DNA from: Rhodobacteraceae bacterium SB2
GTDB lineage: Bacteria; Pseudomonadota; Alphaproteobacteria; Rhodobacterales; Rhodobacteraceae
NCBI GenBank assembly: GCA_001642945.1
Contig: LGRT01000018.1
Coordinates: 124,001 to 188,000 of the forward strand
DNA: 64,000 nucleotides
Reading direction: 5' to 3'
In this document: piece by piece, positions 35,727-46,375 of the stretch
Layout of the letters: every line of letters begins with the position of its first letter
How positions within the stretch are numbered: the stretch's first letter is position 1
Notes under the pieces: generated by a model
Database searches by the model: none
Seen by the model: the letters and a program-made list of their open reading frames with translations, nothing else
What the model was told of the DNA's origin: nothing
Translations under genes and position numbers: made by a program

Positions 35727-36094
35727 TTTTGCGCCTTTTGAGATAAGCGCCACGTATCGGGATCAATGGCTAGACAGGCCTCAACGGCCGCATTTGCAAT
35801 CACTGAAACCGTTCCGTTTTCGGGATCAGTCACATTCATACCGCCTTTTACAACCGTTACATTTGCCCGCCCGCGGGGCAGCGATGCGGCAACCACCTGC
35901 GCATCCACACGCTCTGGGCACATGGCTGCAATGGTCACATTCACCTGCATCTCTGCATGATCCAACGCTAGACTGCGAAACAAAACCAGTGAACTGTGAT
36001 GCAGCGCATCTTGTACCGCCCGACACGCCGCTTTCGTGTAATCTTCGCCGTAAAGATCATTGCCGCTGCCCATTTCCAAAATAATACGTTTCAT
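35723..36094 (-). CDS. Lin0512 family protein (second of a pair)
   Basis: The 123-residue protein begins [27 protein letters not shown], shown here as [15 protein letters not shown], the start of the Lin0512 family. The C-terminal part has [17 protein letters not shown]. Function is unknown. Its ATG overlaps the stop of the paralogous gene by four bases, so both subunits are made together, perhaps as a heteromer. It converges on metA, sharing four bases. Confidence 0.78.
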   Translation of the reverse strand: MKRIILEMGSGNDLYGEDYTKAACRAVQDALHHSSLVLFRSLALDHAEMQVNVTIAAMCPERVDAQVVAASLPRGRANVTVVKGGMNVTDPENGTVSVIANAAVEACLAIDPDTWRLSQKAQN

Positions 36095-36447
36095 TGCTGC
36101 AGCTCCAAATCAAAATAAACCAATATCGCGGCATTTGCGATGATCGTCGCCGGCCCGTCGGGCTGGTTTGGTCGCGGTATTTCCAACCCGCCAACAGCCC
36201 CTTTGATTGAAACGTGCCCATAAGGAAATAGAGCCTGTAAAGCCTTAAAATCCAAGGCATCGGGGTTTGGCACCGCGATTTCAACATCGATCAACATGGC
36301 TTCTTTTGGGAATCCGAACGCCTCCGCAAGACTGACTGAATTATGCCATAAGGCGTTTTCTATCGCCCGTTGCGCGGCCTTGGTGGAACTGCCGCTGCGC
36401 AAGGCCGTTCCCATCCCAAGTTCCATAAGCATTCGTTTCTTCGCCAA
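36091..36447 (-). CDS. Lin0512 family protein (first of a pair)
   Basis: The 118-residue protein is a paralogue of its downstream neighbour: KKRMLMELGMGTALRSG at the start, DALWHNSV-type NALWHNSVSLAEAFGFP next, and ATIIANAAILVYFDLE at the end. I start at a TTG at 36447, because this keeps the KR residues found at the start of the paralogue; an ATG at 36432 is the alternative, and the wholly open frame to 36600 is unlikely. It is divergent from the MttB-family gene. Function is unknown. Confidence 0.7.
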   Translation of the reverse strand: MAKKRMLMELGMGTALRSGSSTKAAQRAIENALWHNSVSLAEAFGFPKEAMLIDVEIAVPNPDALDFKALQALFPYGHVSIKGAVGGLEIPRPNQPDGPATIIANAAILVYFDLELQQ

Positions 36448-36801
36448 TTTTATCCAACCTCTACCTGTGGAAACCCGTCTTCTTTTACCCAAGGCCCTCG
36501 GGTGAATTATCGCAAGTCTTTCACAGGCCCTCAGGAATGGAAAGCGCCAAAGGCAGCCATATTTTAAAAGCAAATGTCCAATTACGACACAGCGTCGCAA
36601 ATAAGCCAGACTATGAGGCTACAAGCTTCAAAACTTGACCCACAGGTTCAAGGATTTGGCATATGCAAGCTGAAGCTTCGATTATTCAACTGATCTGCTG
36701 CACCATTGGCGCGGAACGCGGCCGGGCGGCCCGCGGTGCTCCGATCAGTTAGACGCAACCCGCGCCATTTCAAGTTGACAAATCACTTTTCGGACGAAGC
36801 T
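36448..36801. other. Divergent promoter region between the Lin0512 pair and the MttB gene
   Basis: This 354-base spacer carries no convincing gene. It must hold promoters for both units. I see no obvious riboswitch or strong palindrome. Confidence 0.5.
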
Positions 36802-38340
36802 ATGACAGAACAAATTATCCGCCGTGCAGGAGGGCGCTCTGCCCGAAGATCTGCGCGCAATGCCCCCCTCGCAGATCACTTGCGCCCCGTACGCGCCGGC
36901 CTTGAAGGCGGGCGATTTAACCCGCTGAGCCCACAAGCTGAAGACCGCATACACGCAGCTGTGCTTGACGCTTTGGAACAAATCGGCTTGGCCGACGCCC
37001 CCCCCAGCGGCATCGAATATATGACGAATGCCGGCGCAATTTTAGGCAATGATGGCCGCCTTCGCTTCCCGCGCAGTTTGATCGAAGACACCATCGCGCG
37101 GGCAAACCGCTCGATCACGCTTTACGGGCGGGATCCAAAACATGATCTGGAATTATCGGGAAGTCGGGTGCATTATGGAACCGCGGGGGCTGCGGTCCAT
37201 GTGGTCGATGTCGATGGGCGCGCTTATCGCGAAAGCACGGTGCAAGATTTATTTGATGCAGCCCGGATAACCGACACGCTCGACAATATTCATTTTCTGC
37301 AACGCCCGATGGTGTGCCGTGATATCCCCGATAACAGAGAGTTGGATCTCAACACCGTGTATGCCTGTAGCGCAGGCACAACCAAACATATCGGAACCTC
37401 TTTCACAGAACCTAGTTTTGCCGCAGATGCGTTGGAGATGTTGCATCTGATCGCAGGCGGAGAAGACGCGTGGCGCGCGCGTCCCTTCATGTCAAATTCA
37501 AACTGCTTTGTGGTTCCGCCGATGAAATTTGCCACCGAAAGCTGCCTGGTGATGGAACGCTGCATCGCGGGCGGCATGCCAATTTTATTGCTCAGCGCTG
37601 GGCAAGCCGGGGCCACAGCGCCGGCCCCTATTGCGGGTGCTATCGTGCAAGCGGTTGCCGAATGCCTGGCCGGGTTGGTCTATGTAAACGCGGTACAACC
37701 TGGGCATCCGGCGATATTTGGAACCTGGCCGTTTGTGTCAGATTTGCGCACAGGCGCAATGTCTGGGGGCAGCGGCGAACAGGCGCTTCTCAGCGCAGGA
37801 TGCGCGCAAATGCATCGGTATTACGACTTGCCCGGCGGCGCTGCGGCGGGGATCGCGGATGCAAAACTTCCCGATATGCAAGCCGGCTGGGAGCAGGCGA
37901 CGTCAAATGTAATGGCTGGCTTATCGGGGCTGAATATGGTCTATGAAGCCGCTGGAATGCACGCATCGCTTTTAGGCTTCTGCCTGGAATCGCTTATTTT
38001 GGGCGATGATTTGATCGGCCAAGCCTTGCGCTGCGTGCGCGGTATCGAGGTCACAGAAGACACGGTCAGCGTTGACGTGATCCGCGCCACCTGTTTGGAG
38101 GGGCCCGGCCATTACCTCGGCTCTGATCAGACCTTGGCCTTGATGCAAACCGAATATATTTATCCCGCGTTAGGCGATCGGACCTCGCCAAAAGAATGGG
38201 AAGAATTGGGTAAGCCAGATCTACTTCAAAAAGCCACGGCGCGCAAAAGTGAAATTTTATCGCGCCCTTCCGCGGCCCGCTTTGACCCCGCGATCGACAG
38301 CGTCATACGCGATAGGTTTAAGATCCACCTGCCCGCTTAG
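36802..38340 (+). CDS. Trimethylamine methyltransferase (MttB) family protein, non-pyrrolysine
   Basis: The 512-residue protein is an MttB-superfamily member. Family pieces include RFPRSLIEDTIARANRSITLYGRDP, visible as ITLYGRDPKHDLELSG, then HYGTAGAAVHVVD and PGHPAIFGTWPFVSD. The frame has no internal amber codon, so it is not the pyrrolysine enzyme of methanogens; non-Pyl members demethylate glycine betaine, carnitine, proline betaine or similar compounds and pass the methyl to a corrinoid protein. The substrate here is unknown. I start at 36802 (MTEQIIRRAGGRSARR). No corrinoid protein gene is adjacent. Confidence 0.87.
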   Translation: MTEQIIRRAGGRSARRSARNAPLADHLRPVRAGLEGGRFNPLSPQAEDRIHAAVLDALEQIGLADAPPSGIEYMTNAGAILGNDGRLRFPRSLIEDTIARANRSITLYGRDPKHDLELSGSRVHYGTAGAAVHVVDVDGRAYRESTVQDLFDAARITDTLDNIHFLQRPMVCRDIPDNRELDLNTVYACSAGTTKHIGTSFTEPSFAADALEMLHLIAGGEDAWRARPFMSNSNCFVVPPMKFATESCLVMERCIAGGMPILLLSAGQAGATAPAPIAGAIVQAVAECLAGLVYVNAVQPGHPAIFGTWPFVSDLRTGAMSGGSGEQALLSAGCAQMHRYYDLPGGAAAGIADAKLPDMQAGWEQATSNVMAGLSGLNMVYEAAGMHASLLGFCLESLILGDDLIGQALRCVRGIEVTEDTVSVDVIRATCLEGPGHYLGSDQTLALMQTEYIYPALGDRTSPKEWEELGKPDLLQKATARKSEILSRPSAARFDPAIDSVIRDRFKIHLPA

Positions 38341-38403
38341 CGCCTGCAGAATATCAAGGATATCCCAATCGGGGCTTGATCCAGCGCCGTAATCCTATTT
38401 TTC

Positions 38404-38453
38404 GCCCAATTGGGCCCTATCTGCTCTGGCCTTTTGGGGCCAGAGCAGATAGG
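38404..38453. promoter_or_regulatory. Palindrome plus 16-bp perfect hairpin between mttB-like gene and typA
   Basis: A perfect 12-base palindrome (38404-38415, GCCCAATTGGGC) is directly followed by a 16-bp perfect inverted repeat (38416-38431 with 38438-38453, six-base loop). The structure ends 35 bases before the typA ATG. No T-run follows on either side, so it is not a classical terminator. It could be a terminator variant, an operator, or a structured typA leader. Confidence 0.7.
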
Positions 38454-38488
38454 CGAGCCGCAACTAAAGATACAAAAGGGCACCAAAT

Positions 38489-40309
38489 ATGGATCTTCGC
38501 AATATTGCGATCATCGCGCATGTTGATCATGGCAAAACCACCCTCGTGGATGAATTGCTGAAACAGTCGGGCGCTTTTCGCGCCAATCAAGCCGTGGCCG
38601 AGCGCGCCATGGACAGCAATGATCTGGAACGCGAGCGCGGCATCACCATTTTGGCCAAAGCCACGTCGGTGGAATGGAAAACCACCCGGATCAACATCGT
38701 TGACACGCCTGGCCACGCCGATTTTGGTGGTGAAGTTGAACGCATTCTCAGCATGGTCGATGGTGTGGTTCTGCTCGTCGATGCGGCAGAGGGTCCAATG
38801 CCGCAAACCAAATTCGTTACGGCCAAAGCTTTGGCTTTGGGCCTGCGCCCGATCGTTGTGCTCAACAAGGTGGATAAACCCGACGCCGAGCCCGATCGTG
38901 CGTTGGATGAATGTTTTGATTTATTCGCCTCGCTTGGCGCCAATGATGATCAGCTTGATTTTCCGCATATGTACGCCTCTGGCCGCGCGGGTTGGGCAGA
39001 TCATGAGCTTGATGGCCCGCGTAAAGATCTCTCAGCCCTGTTTGATCTGGTTGTGAACCACGTATATGCGCCCAAACAAACCGCTCAAATCGGCAATGAT
39101 TTTCAAATGCTGGCCACCACATTGGGCAATGACCCTTTTGTTGGGCGCATTTTGACCGGCCGGGTAGAGAGCGGCAGCTTGAAGGTTGGCGCCACCATCC
39201 AAGCGCTGACCCGGTTGGGCCAAAAAATCGAACAATTCCGCGTTACGCGCATACAAGCCTTCCGCGGCCTTGCGCCGCAAGATATTGAACTGGCCGAGGC
39301 CGGCGATATCGTCTCGCTGGCCGGTATGAGCAAAGCCACGGTTTCAGATACGCTCTGCGCCTTAGCCGTTGATACGCCGCTGCATGCCCAGCCCATCGAC
39401 CCGCCAACGATCACGGTCACCTTTGGCATCAATGACAGCCCACTTGCCGGACGCGAAGGCAAGAAAGTGCAAAGCCGCGTGATCCGCGAGCGCTTGCTGA
39501 AAGAAGCCGAAAGCAATGTTGCAATCAAAATCAGTGAAACCCCCGGGGGAGAGGCGTTTGAAGTCGCCGGTCGCGGCGAATTGCAAATGGGTGTTTTGAT
39601 CGAGAATATGCGCCGCGAAGGCTTCGAATTATCAATCTCACGCCCACAAGTTTTGATGCGCGAAGGCGAAAACGGCGAGCGCCTTGAGCCAATTGAAGAA
39701 GTGACGATCGATGTAGATGATGAATATTCCGGCACTGTGATCGAAAAAATCACCGGCACGCGCAAAGGCGATCTGGCGGAAATGAACCAGACGGGCAATG
39801 GCAAAACGCGGATTATCGCCCATGTTCCTTCACGCGGATTGATCGGATATTATGGCGAGTTCTTAACCGACACCCGCGGAACGGGCGTGTTGAACCGGGT
39901 GTTCCACGAATGGGCACCGTTTCGCGGAACTATACCCGGGCGCCGCGCCGGTGTGTTGATTTCTATGGAAAACGGCGTCTCCGTTGCTTATGCACTCTGG
40001 AATCTAGAAGAGCGGGGCCGTATGTTTATCGGCGCGCAAGCGCCTATTTATCAGGGCATGATTATCGGAGAACATAGCCGAGATAATGACCTTGAGGTAA
40101 ACCCGCTTAAGGGCAAAAAGCTCACCAATGTCCGCGCGTCGGGAACCGATGATGCGGTCAGGCTGACCACGCCGATTCAAATGTCGTTGGAAGAGGCCAT
40201 TGCCTATATTGATGATGATGAGTTGGTCGAGGTGACGCCCCAGTCCATCCGCCTGCGCAAACGGTATCTAGATCCGCATGAGCGCAAACGGATGTCAAAA
40301 ACAAAATAA
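38489..40309 (+). CDS. typA: Ribosome-associated GTPase TypA/BipA
   Basis: The 606-residue translational GTPase is full length. The P-loop is HVDHGKTT (11-18), followed by [14 protein letters not shown] and NKVDKPDA. Elongation-factor domains II, III and V and the BipA-specific C-terminal domain ([16 protein letters not shown]) follow. BipA helps 50S assembly and stress or cold growth. An AAAGGG stretch precedes the ATG. A hairpin-palindrome lies in its leader, and a bidirectional terminator follows. Confidence 0.97.
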   Translation: MDLRNIAIIAHVDHGKTTLVDELLKQSGAFRANQAVAERAMDSNDLERERGITILAKATSVEWKTTRINIVDTPGHADFGGEVERILSMVDGVVLLVDAAEGPMPQTKFVTAKALALGLRPIVVLNKVDKPDAEPDRALDECFDLFASLGANDDQLDFPHMYASGRAGWADHELDGPRKDLSALFDLVVNHVYAPKQTAQIGNDFQMLATTLGNDPFVGRILTGRVESGSLKVGATIQALTRLGQKIEQFRVTRIQAFRGLAPQDIELAEAGDIVSLAGMSKATVSDTLCALAVDTPLHAQPIDPPTITVTFGINDSPLAGREGKKVQSRVIRERLLKEAESNVAIKISETPGGEAFEVAGRGELQMGVLIENMRREGFELSISRPQVLMREGENGERLEPIEEVTIDVDDEYSGTVIEKITGTRKGDLAEMNQTGNGKTRIIAHVPSRGLIGYYGEFLTDTRGTGVLNRVFHEWAPFRGTIPGRRAGVLISMENGVSVAYALWNLEERGRMFIGAQAPIYQGMIIGEHSRDNDLEVNPLKGKKLTNVRASGTDDAVRLTTPIQMSLEEAIAYIDDDELVEVTPQSIRLRKRYLDPHERKRMSKTK

Positions 40310-40312
40310 ATG

Positions 40313-40337
40313 AAAGGGCGTGCAATGCACGCCCTTT
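40313..40337. terminator. Bidirectional terminator between typA and alaS
   Basis: A 10-bp inverted repeat (40313-40322 with 40328-40337, five-base loop) starts just after the typA stop. It is flanked by A on one side and T on the other, so it can end both the rightward typA and leftward alaS transcripts. Confidence 0.85.
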
Positions 40338-40360
40338 ATCGTTAGGCCTCTGCGCCGCCG

Positions 40361-43024
40361 TTAAGCCTGTAATAAGGCTTCAACCGCCTCAACCGCCTGC
40401 GCGGCATTGCTGATATCGCTGCCACCGCCTTGCGCCATATCGGGGCGACCACCGCCGCCTTTGCCGCCCAAAAACGGCACCGCAGCCTTGACCATATCAA
40501 CCGCCGAGATGCGACCGAGCAAATCGCTTGAAACGCCCGCGCACACCGCCACTTTACCCCCTAGATCTGCGATCAAAAGCACCGCGACCGATCCGATTGA
40601 CGCCTTGTGGCTGTCAATCAGAGCCGGCAAATCTTTGCCCGAAACGCCGCTGACAACTTGCCCTAAAAACGCGACCCCATTCACCTCTTTGGCCTGCGGC
40701 GCATCCGCTTGGCCCGCCCCCCCGGCCAATGCCAGTTCACGGCGCAATTGTGCCACTTCATTCGCAAGCGTTTTGCGTTCTTCCAGCAAAGCCGCCACGC
40801 GACCCTCCAAATCGGGCATCGGTGCTTTCAACGCGCTTGCCAGCCCTGAAACGACCGCGCTTTGCTGGGCAAGATGCGCGGATGCCGCGGCCCCTGTCAA
40901 CGCCTCAACGCGGCGCACGCCGGCGCTGCTGGCGCTATCGGATAATATCACAAACCCGCCAATATCACCGGTTTGCGCAACATGCGTGCCTCCACAAAGC
41001 TCTAAAGAATAGGTTGTTTGATCAATGCCTTTGCCAGATTCTTTGGCCTGGCCCATCGAAACAACGCGCACCTCATCACCATATTTTTCCCCAAACAGCG
41101 CTTGTGCGCCGATGGCACGGGCATCATCAGGTGTCATGATGCGGGTGGTAACAGCGCTATTTTGCCGGATATACGCATTCACTTCGGTTTCTACGATTTG
41201 CAAATCTTGCGCCGTTAAGGCCTTGGCATGGCTGAAATCAAACCGCAAACGATCGGCAGCATTTAGTGAGCCGCGCTGTGCAACATGCGCGCCCAAATGG
41301 CCGCGCAACGCCTCGTGCAGCAAATGCGTGGCGGAATGGTTTCCGCGGATCGCGCTGCGCCGCTCGTGATCCACTACCACCGAGCAGCCGATCCCGGGTT
41401 GCAAATGCCCGCTGGTAATTTCTGCATAATGCAGGAAAACACCCGCCACTTTCTTGGTATCGGTGATCCTCGCGGTACCGGTTTCACAGCTTAGCACCCC
41501 CTGATCACCCACCTGACCACCGCTTTCGGCGTAAAACGGCGATTGATTTAACACCACAAGAACGCTTTCGCCGATTTGCGCCTGCGCAAGGTTTTTACCA
41601 TCGCTCACAAGGTTCAAAATTTGCGCCTCGGCGCTTTCGGTATCATAACCCAGAAAATCGGTGGTGCCATATTGCTCAGCAATATCGAACCAAAGGCTTG
41701 AATCTGCAGCCTCGCCCGTGCCCGACCAAGCGGCGCGCGCTTTTGCCTTTTGATCGGCCATAGCGGCCTCAAACCCCGGCAAATCAACGCTTCTGCCTTT
41801 TTCGCGCAACGCATCTTGGGTTAAATCAAGCGGAAACCCATAGGTATCGTAGAGTTTAAACGCTGCTTGGCCAGACAATTCAGCGGCTTGCGGTAAACCG
41901 GCCACCTCATCATCTAACAGCTTCAAGCCGCGCTCTAACGTTTGCCGGAAGCGGGTTTCTTCTAACTGCAAGGTTTCTTCTATCAACGCTTGAGCTTGCA
42001 CCAATTCAGGATAAGCGGCGCCCATTTGCGACACCAGCGCCGGAACCAACCGATGCATCATCGGGTCTTTCACCCCCAGAAGATGCACATGCCGCATCGC
42101 GCGGCGCATAATACGGCGCAACACATAGCCGCGCCCATCATTCGAGGGCATAACGCCATCAGCCATTAGAAAGGAAGTCGAGCGTAAATGATCGGCAATG
42201 ACCCTGTGATGGGTTTTCCCCGGCCCATCGGGATCATTGCTCGACGCATCGGCGCTGGCTTCAATCAGCGCGCGCATCAGATCCGTATCATAATTATCAT
42301 GCTTACCTTGCAGCAGCGCCGCAATCCGCTCAAGCCCCATCCCGGTATCAATCGATTGTTGATCCAGCGCCGTCATCGATCCATCTTCAAATTGTTCATT
42401 CTGCATGAAGACCAAGTTCCAGATCTCGATAAAGCGGTCACCGTCTTCTTCGGGGCTGCCGGGAGGCCCCCCCCAAATGTGATCGCCGTGATCATAAAAA
42501 ATCTCAGTGCACGGGCCGCAGGGCCCCGTGGGACCCATCATCCAAAAATTATCATTCGTGGCAATGCGGATAATCCTATCATCGCCTAAGCCCGCAACTT
42601 TCTTCCAGATTGCGGCAGCCTCTTCATCGGTATGATAAACCGTGACCAGCAGCTTGGATTTATCGATGCCAAACTCTTTGGTTAACAGCTCCCACGCGAA
42701 AGGGATCGCCTCGGTTTTAAAATAATCGCCGAAACTAAAATTTCCCAGCATTTCAAAAAATGTATGATGGCGGGCGGTGTAGCCCACATTATCAAGATCG
42801 TTGTGTTTGCCCCCAGCGCGAACGCATTTCTGCGAAGTCGTTGCCCTCTGGTAATCGCGCTTTTCAACGCCAGTAAATAGGTTTTTGAACTGCACCATAC
42901 CGGAATTTGCGAACATCAATGTCGGGTCATTGCGCGGCACCAACGGGCTGGAGGCCACAACCGCGTGATCATTTTTGGCAAAGTAATTCAAAAACGTACT
43001 TCGGATATCATTCATCGTGGCCAT
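40361..43024 (-). CDS. alaS: Alanyl-tRNA synthetase
   Basis: The 887-residue protein is full length. The class II catalytic core begins [15 protein letters not shown], with [19 protein letters not shown] as motif 2 region. The editing domain has [11 protein letters not shown] and [13 protein letters not shown], whose His and Cys bind zinc. The C-terminal Gly-rich [16 protein letters not shown] is also typical. It follows recA on the same strand, as in many Rhodobacteraceae, but behind a strong recA terminator. The start could also be three codons later (MNDIRS). Confidence 0.97.
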   Translation of the reverse strand: MATMNDIRSTFLNYFAKNDHAVVASSPLVPRNDPTLMFANSGMVQFKNLFTGVEKRDYQRATTSQKCVRAGGKHNDLDNVGYTARHHTFFEMLGNFSFGDYFKTEAIPFAWELLTKEFGIDKSKLLVTVYHTDEEAAAIWKKVAGLGDDRIIRIATNDNFWMMGPTGPCGPCTEIFYDHGDHIWGGPPGSPEEDGDRFIEIWNLVFMQNEQFEDGSMTALDQQSIDTGMGLERIAALLQGKHDNYDTDLMRALIEASADASSNDPDGPGKTHHRVIADHLRSTSFLMADGVMPSNDGRGYVLRRIMRRAMRHVHLLGVKDPMMHRLVPALVSQMGAAYPELVQAQALIEETLQLEETRFRQTLERGLKLLDDEVAGLPQAAELSGQAAFKLYDTYGFPLDLTQDALREKGRSVDLPGFEAAMADQKAKARAAWSGTGEAADSSLWFDIAEQYGTTDFLGYDTESAEAQILNLVSDGKNLAQAQIGESVLVVLNQSPFYAESGGQVGDQGVLSCETGTARITDTKKVAGVFLHYAEITSGHLQPGIGCSVVVDHERRSAIRGNHSATHLLHEALRGHLGAHVAQRGSLNAADRLRFDFSHAKALTAQDLQIVETEVNAYIRQNSAVTTRIMTPDDARAIGAQALFGEKYGDEVRVVSMGQAKESGKGIDQTTYSLELCGGTHVAQTGDIGGFVILSDSASSAGVRRVEALTGAAASAHLAQQSAVVSGLASALKAPMPDLEGRVAALLEERKTLANEVAQLRRELALAGGAGQADAPQAKEVNGVAFLGQVVSGVSGKDLPALIDSHKASIGSVAVLLIADLGGKVAVCAGVSSDLLGRISAVDMVKAAVPFLGGKGGGGRPDMAQGGGSDISNAAQAVEAVEALLQA

Positions 43025-43122
43025 AAGCTGCCCTTTTCATTGCGCATTCTCTGCCGCACCCTCTAGCCTTTTGCCCAGATTTTGTCCACCGGTCCTGCTG
43101 TACTCGTAGGGGTATATTCCAA

Positions 43123-43154
43123 ATAAAAAAGGCCGCTGGCGGGCGCCAACAGCC
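43123..43154 (-). terminator. Intrinsic terminator of recA
   Basis: A 10-bp GC-rich stem (two G-T pairs, four-base loop, 43131-43154) lies 27 bases after the recA stop. On the minus strand it is followed by TTTTTTATTT. Confidence 0.88.
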
Positions 43155-43181
43155 TAACTTACCTTTGGTTCTAATTGGGCC

Positions 43182-44270
43182 CTAGCCTTCTAAGACGCTG
43201 TCTCCACCATCGCTGAGCGAATTATCGGCTAAATTTTTCTCTAAATCAAAATCAAGCCCATGCGCAGCGCGAATTTTATCTTCAATCTCAAACGCTATTG
43301 CTTTGTTTTCGGATAAAAACACTTTTGCATTTTCGCGACCTTGGCCAATACGCTCATCCCCGAAACTATACCAAGCCCCAGATTTATCAACGATTCCAGC
43401 TTTCACGCCCAAATCCAGCAATTCCCCATTCTTGGAGATGCCCTCGCCGTACATAATATCAAATTCAACTTGTTTGAACGGAGGCGCAACTTTATTTTTA
43501 ACAACTTTGACCCGCGTGGCGTTTCCAACCACTTCATCACGGTCTTTGATCGCGCCAATGCGGCGAATATCCAGCCGCACTGAACTGTAAAATTTCAACG
43601 CATTGCCGCCCGTGGTGGTTTCAGGGCTGCCAAACATCACGCCGATTTTCATCCGAATTTGGTTGATAAAAATCACCATGCAATTGCTGCGGCTGATGGA
43701 TCCCGTTAATTTGCGCATCGCTTGACTCATCAAACGCGCTTGAACGCCAACGCTGCTATCCCCCATATCGCCCTCTAATTCTGATTTGGGCGTTAAAGCC
43801 GCCACAGAATCAACAACAACCATATTCACCGCCCCAGAGCGCACCAGCGTATCGGTGATTTCCAACGCTTGCTCGCCTGTATCGGGCTGGCTGATCAATA
43901 ATTCATCAAGATCAACGCCAAGCTTTTTTGCATATTGGGGATCCAACGCGTGTTCCGCATCGACAAAGGCGCAAACGCCACCTTTTTTCTGTTCTTCTGC
44001 AACGCAATGCAAGGTTAACGTGGTTTTCCCCGAGCTTTCAGGACCATAAATCTCAATGATCCGGCCTTTGGGCAAGCCCCCGATACCAAGCCCAATATCC
44101 AGCCCAAGCGAGCCGGTTGATGTGCTTTCAATCTGTTGTATTGCGTTTTCGCCGCCCAACTTCATGATCGAGCCTTTGCCAAACTGACGCTCAATTTGGC
44201 TTAATGCGCTGTCTAATGCTTTTTGTTTGTCATCATTTTTTTTATTGGTCATGGAAAGTAAATCTGCCAT
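43182..44270 (-). CDS. recA: Recombinase RecA
   Basis: The 362-residue protein drives strand exchange and LexA self-cleavage. Walker A is GPESSGKT at 76-83; [19 protein letters not shown] covers loop L1 and [15 protein letters not shown] loop L2. The C-terminus is acidic. I start at the ATG at 44270; a longer frame to 44318 adds residues absent from RecA. A LexA box and promoter lie 60-100 bases upstream, and a terminator follows. Confidence 0.98.
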   Translation of the reverse strand: MADLLSMTNKKNDDKQKALDSALSQIERQFGKGSIMKLGGENAIQQIESTSTGSLGLDIGLGIGGLPKGRIIEIYGPESSGKTTLTLHCVAEEQKKGGVCAFVDAEHALDPQYAKKLGVDLDELLISQPDTGEQALEITDTLVRSGAVNMVVVDSVAALTPKSELEGDMGDSSVGVQARLMSQAMRKLTGSISRSNCMVIFINQIRMKIGVMFGSPETTTGGNALKFYSSVRLDIRRIGAIKDRDEVVGNATRVKVVKNKVAPPFKQVEFDIMYGEGISKNGELLDLGVKAGIVDKSGAWYSFGDERIGQGRENAKVFLSENKAIAFEIEDKIRAAHGLDFDLEKNLADNSLSDGGDSVLEG

Positions 44271-44328
44271 ATCGTTTACGCCTTTTCCGGTTATTTCACA
44301 GCCAAGGCCCCACGGCAATCACTGCTTT

Positions 44329-44343
44329 GTTCTGCTCATGTTC
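44329..44343 (-). promoter_or_regulatory. LexA (SOS) box of recA
   Basis: The plus strand reads GTTC-N7-GTTC (GAAC-N7-GAAC for recA), the established alphaproteobacterial LexA box. It lies 59 bases before the recA ATG and directly after the likely -10 element, so bound LexA would block initiation. Confidence 0.88.
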
Positions 44344-44344
44344 C

Positions 44345-44373
44345 TATATGGGGGTAAAAAGAGAACATTTCAA
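44345..44373 (-). promoter_or_regulatory. Putative recA promoter
   Basis: On the minus strand TTGAAA (44373-44368) and CATATA (44350-44345) are spaced by about 17 bases, directly upstream of the LexA box. Assigned by consensus and position only. Confidence 0.5.
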
Positions 44374-44398
44374 CAGTTTTCTCAGTAAGGGTCTCGCA

Positions 44399-44418
44399 AA
44401 AGGGTTAATCAACCCTTT
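44399..44418. other. 8-bp hairpin in the cckA-recA spacer
   Basis: An 8-bp inverted repeat with a four-base loop (AAAGGGTT-AATC-AACCCTTT) lies 150 bases after the cckA stop. A short T stretch on the minus strand may make it a cckA terminator; the core also resembles half of a CtrA-type TTAACC site, which is speculative. Confidence 0.4.
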
Positions 44419-44572
44419 ATATTTTATCAAAAACTTTTTGCGCTTTCGGCAGTTTTAGCCGAAATTTAGGGCCTTAATGAACCTATGCGCAGCGCAACCC
44501 TTCGCCGGCCCTCCCAAAAATTTGGCAAAGCAATCAGCACTTGCGACAGGCGCAGGTGGGCTATTTGGCAAA

Positions 44573-46375
44573 TCACGGCATTTGCGATTCAACCGCAGAG
44601 GCCAATTGAGTCAGAGAAAATGGCTTTGCTAAAAAAATTGAATTTGGCACGGATGATTGATCGGCCGTTAACTTATCTTCTGCATATCCTGACATGAAAA
44701 TAATTCGTATATGAGGGCGGGTTTGCAAAGCCTCGCGCACCCAACTGGGCCCGCCACGCCCCGGCATCACGACATCTGTGACAAAAAGATCCAATTTTAC
44801 GGTTGGGTTTTGCGCAATCTCTAACGCCCTTTCACCCGATTCAGCAACCAAAACGGAATACCCGCATAAACGCAGGGCTCGGGCCGCAAACGTCCGCACA
44901 GTGGCTTCATCCTCCACCAATAAGACGGCGCCGCCCTCCGGCCTATTTGCAACCAGTTTGATGTCCGAAGGCGGGGAGGCCGCTTTTTGAGATGGCAAAT
45001 CACTGGCTGGCAAAAGTAAAGTGAAGATCGTACCCTGCCCAACGCTGCTATCCACGAAAATATAGCCCCCCGTTTGCTTAACAATCCCATAGACGGTCGA
45101 CAAACCTAACCCGGTGCCTTCGCCGGTGCGTTTGGTCGTGTAGAAAGGTTCAAAAATTTTTTGTAATTTATCAGAGGCAATCCCACAGCCTTTGTCTTGA
45201 ATGGAAATACTCACATAAGCGCCCTTGGGAACCGCCACGCGATCACGCAGCATGGGTTCGCAAATCTCTGTACCGGCTGTTGAAATTAATATTTCACCAC
45301 CCTCTGGCATCGAATCCCGAGCATTCACAACAAGGTTCATAACAACCTGTTCTAACTGGCGTTTATCGGCCCGCACGGCGCGTTTCACTGGATCATATTC
45401 CAACCGCAACTGCACTTTCTCTCCAACAAGCCGGTCTAACAAATGCGTCAGATCAGACAGCGTTTCCCGAATTTCAAGGTTTTGCGGCCGCAAGGTTTGC
45501 TTGCGGGAAAACGCCAAAAGCTGGGAAACAAGTGCCGCAGCGCGATTGGCGTTTTGATTGATTTGCAACAAATCATCGTAATCCTGATCCGTTTTTTTGT
45601 GGCGCAAGAGCAGCAAATCGCAATGCCCAGTAATCGCGGTTAATAAATTGTTAAAATCATGCGCCACGCCGCCTGCCAATTGACCGATCGCTTGCATTTT
45701 TTGACTTTGAACAAATTGCGCCTCCAGCGATTTAAGTTCGGTTGCATCGGTAAACACAGCGGTCAAACTGGACCGCCGGTTGGCCATGTCTTTATGCAAC
45801 GACACTTGCACAAAGGTTTCACGCTCAGGTCTCGACAGACGCAGAAACTCGGGTTGCTTCAAACCTCGGCCCAAGGTGGCATCGCGCAGCCAATCCGCCA
45901 AAGCCCGCCCCAGCCCCTCCATCACCTCTTCAATCGCAGGCGTTTCACCGGCCCGCAGCCCCAATAGCCTCGAAGCTTGAGAATTGGCGCGAATGATCAC
46001 GCCCTGAGGCGATAATTCTGCCATGGGAACGGGAACCCGCTCAAAATCATCATGAGGGGTCGGTGCGATCCCTTCTTTCATCCAGTTTGGCACCAAAAAA
46101 ACTTCATGCTCCCCAGTCTCCAACCGGTTTTGCAAAAAGCGAAATGTACCAGAGCAGCCATTCAAGTTCAGCGTCTTGGGGAAGAGAGGCGCGCGCTTTA
46201 AGGCCTGTGTAATCTCTGTTTGGCTGTGAGCCTGTTTCAAAAGCTTGGTTGCCGCCAGATTGCTAAAAAGCACCTGCCCGTTTTCATCAAGACGAAAAAA
46301 AGGAAGACAATCACCGATCAAGTGGCAGCGGCGAGCATGAAAGCTCGCTGGCCGAGGGCGTGGAAGTCGAGGCAA
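44573..46375 (-). CDS. cckA: Hybrid histidine kinase CckA, doubtful 5' end
   Basis: The 600-codon frame encodes PAS-like segments (CLPFFRLDENGQVLFSN; ELSPQGVIIRANSQASRLLG), a HisKA domain with phospho-acceptor His239 (GGVAHDFNNLL), an ATPase domain (NLVVNARDSMPEGG, DKGCGIA, GTGLGLSTVYGIV) and a receiver with Asp534 (FVTDVVMPGRGG). This is CckA, the kinase above ChpT-CtrA; the recA neighbour fits. The frame opens only with a TTG at 46375 without a ribosome binding site, and no membrane helix is seen. An ATG at 46440 starts another frame (MSWHKIADIFTWLRRKF) that runs into this region, so a frameshift is possible. Confidence 0.85.
   Translation of the reverse strand: MPRLPRPRPASFHARRCHLIGDCLPFFRLDENGQVLFSNLAATKLLKQAHSQTEITQALKRAPLFPKTLNLNGCSGTFRFLQNRLETGEHEVFLVPNWMKEGIAPTPHDDFERVPVPMAELSPQGVIIRANSQASRLLGLRAGETPAIEEVMEGLGRALADWLRDATLGRGLKQPEFLRLSRPERETFVQVSLHKDMANRRSSLTAVFTDATELKSLEAQFVQSQKMQAIGQLAGGVAHDFNNLLTAITGHCDLLLLRHKKTDQDYDDLLQINQNANRAAALVSQLLAFSRKQTLRPQNLEIRETLSDLTHLLDRLVGEKVQLRLEYDPVKRAVRADKRQLEQVVMNLVVNARDSMPEGGEILISTAGTEICEPMLRDRVAVPKGAYVSISIQDKGCGIASDKLQKIFEPFYTTKRTGEGTGLGLSTVYGIVKQTGGYIFVDSSVGQGTIFTLLLPASDLPSQKAASPPSDIKLVANRPEGGAVLLVEDEATVRTFAARALRLCGYSVLVAESGERALEIAQNPTVKLDLFVTDVVMPGRGGPSWVREALQTRPHIRIIFMSGYAEDKLTADQSSVPNSIFLAKPFSLTQLASAVESQMP

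Noticed and set aside
36802-38340. Pyrrolysine-type trimethylamine methyltransferase
   Set aside because: The frame runs 512 codons without an internal amber codon, and no pyl genes are seen.
40407-41012. 201-codon frame opposite alaS
   Set aside because: It is an antisense shadow of conserved AlaS codons.
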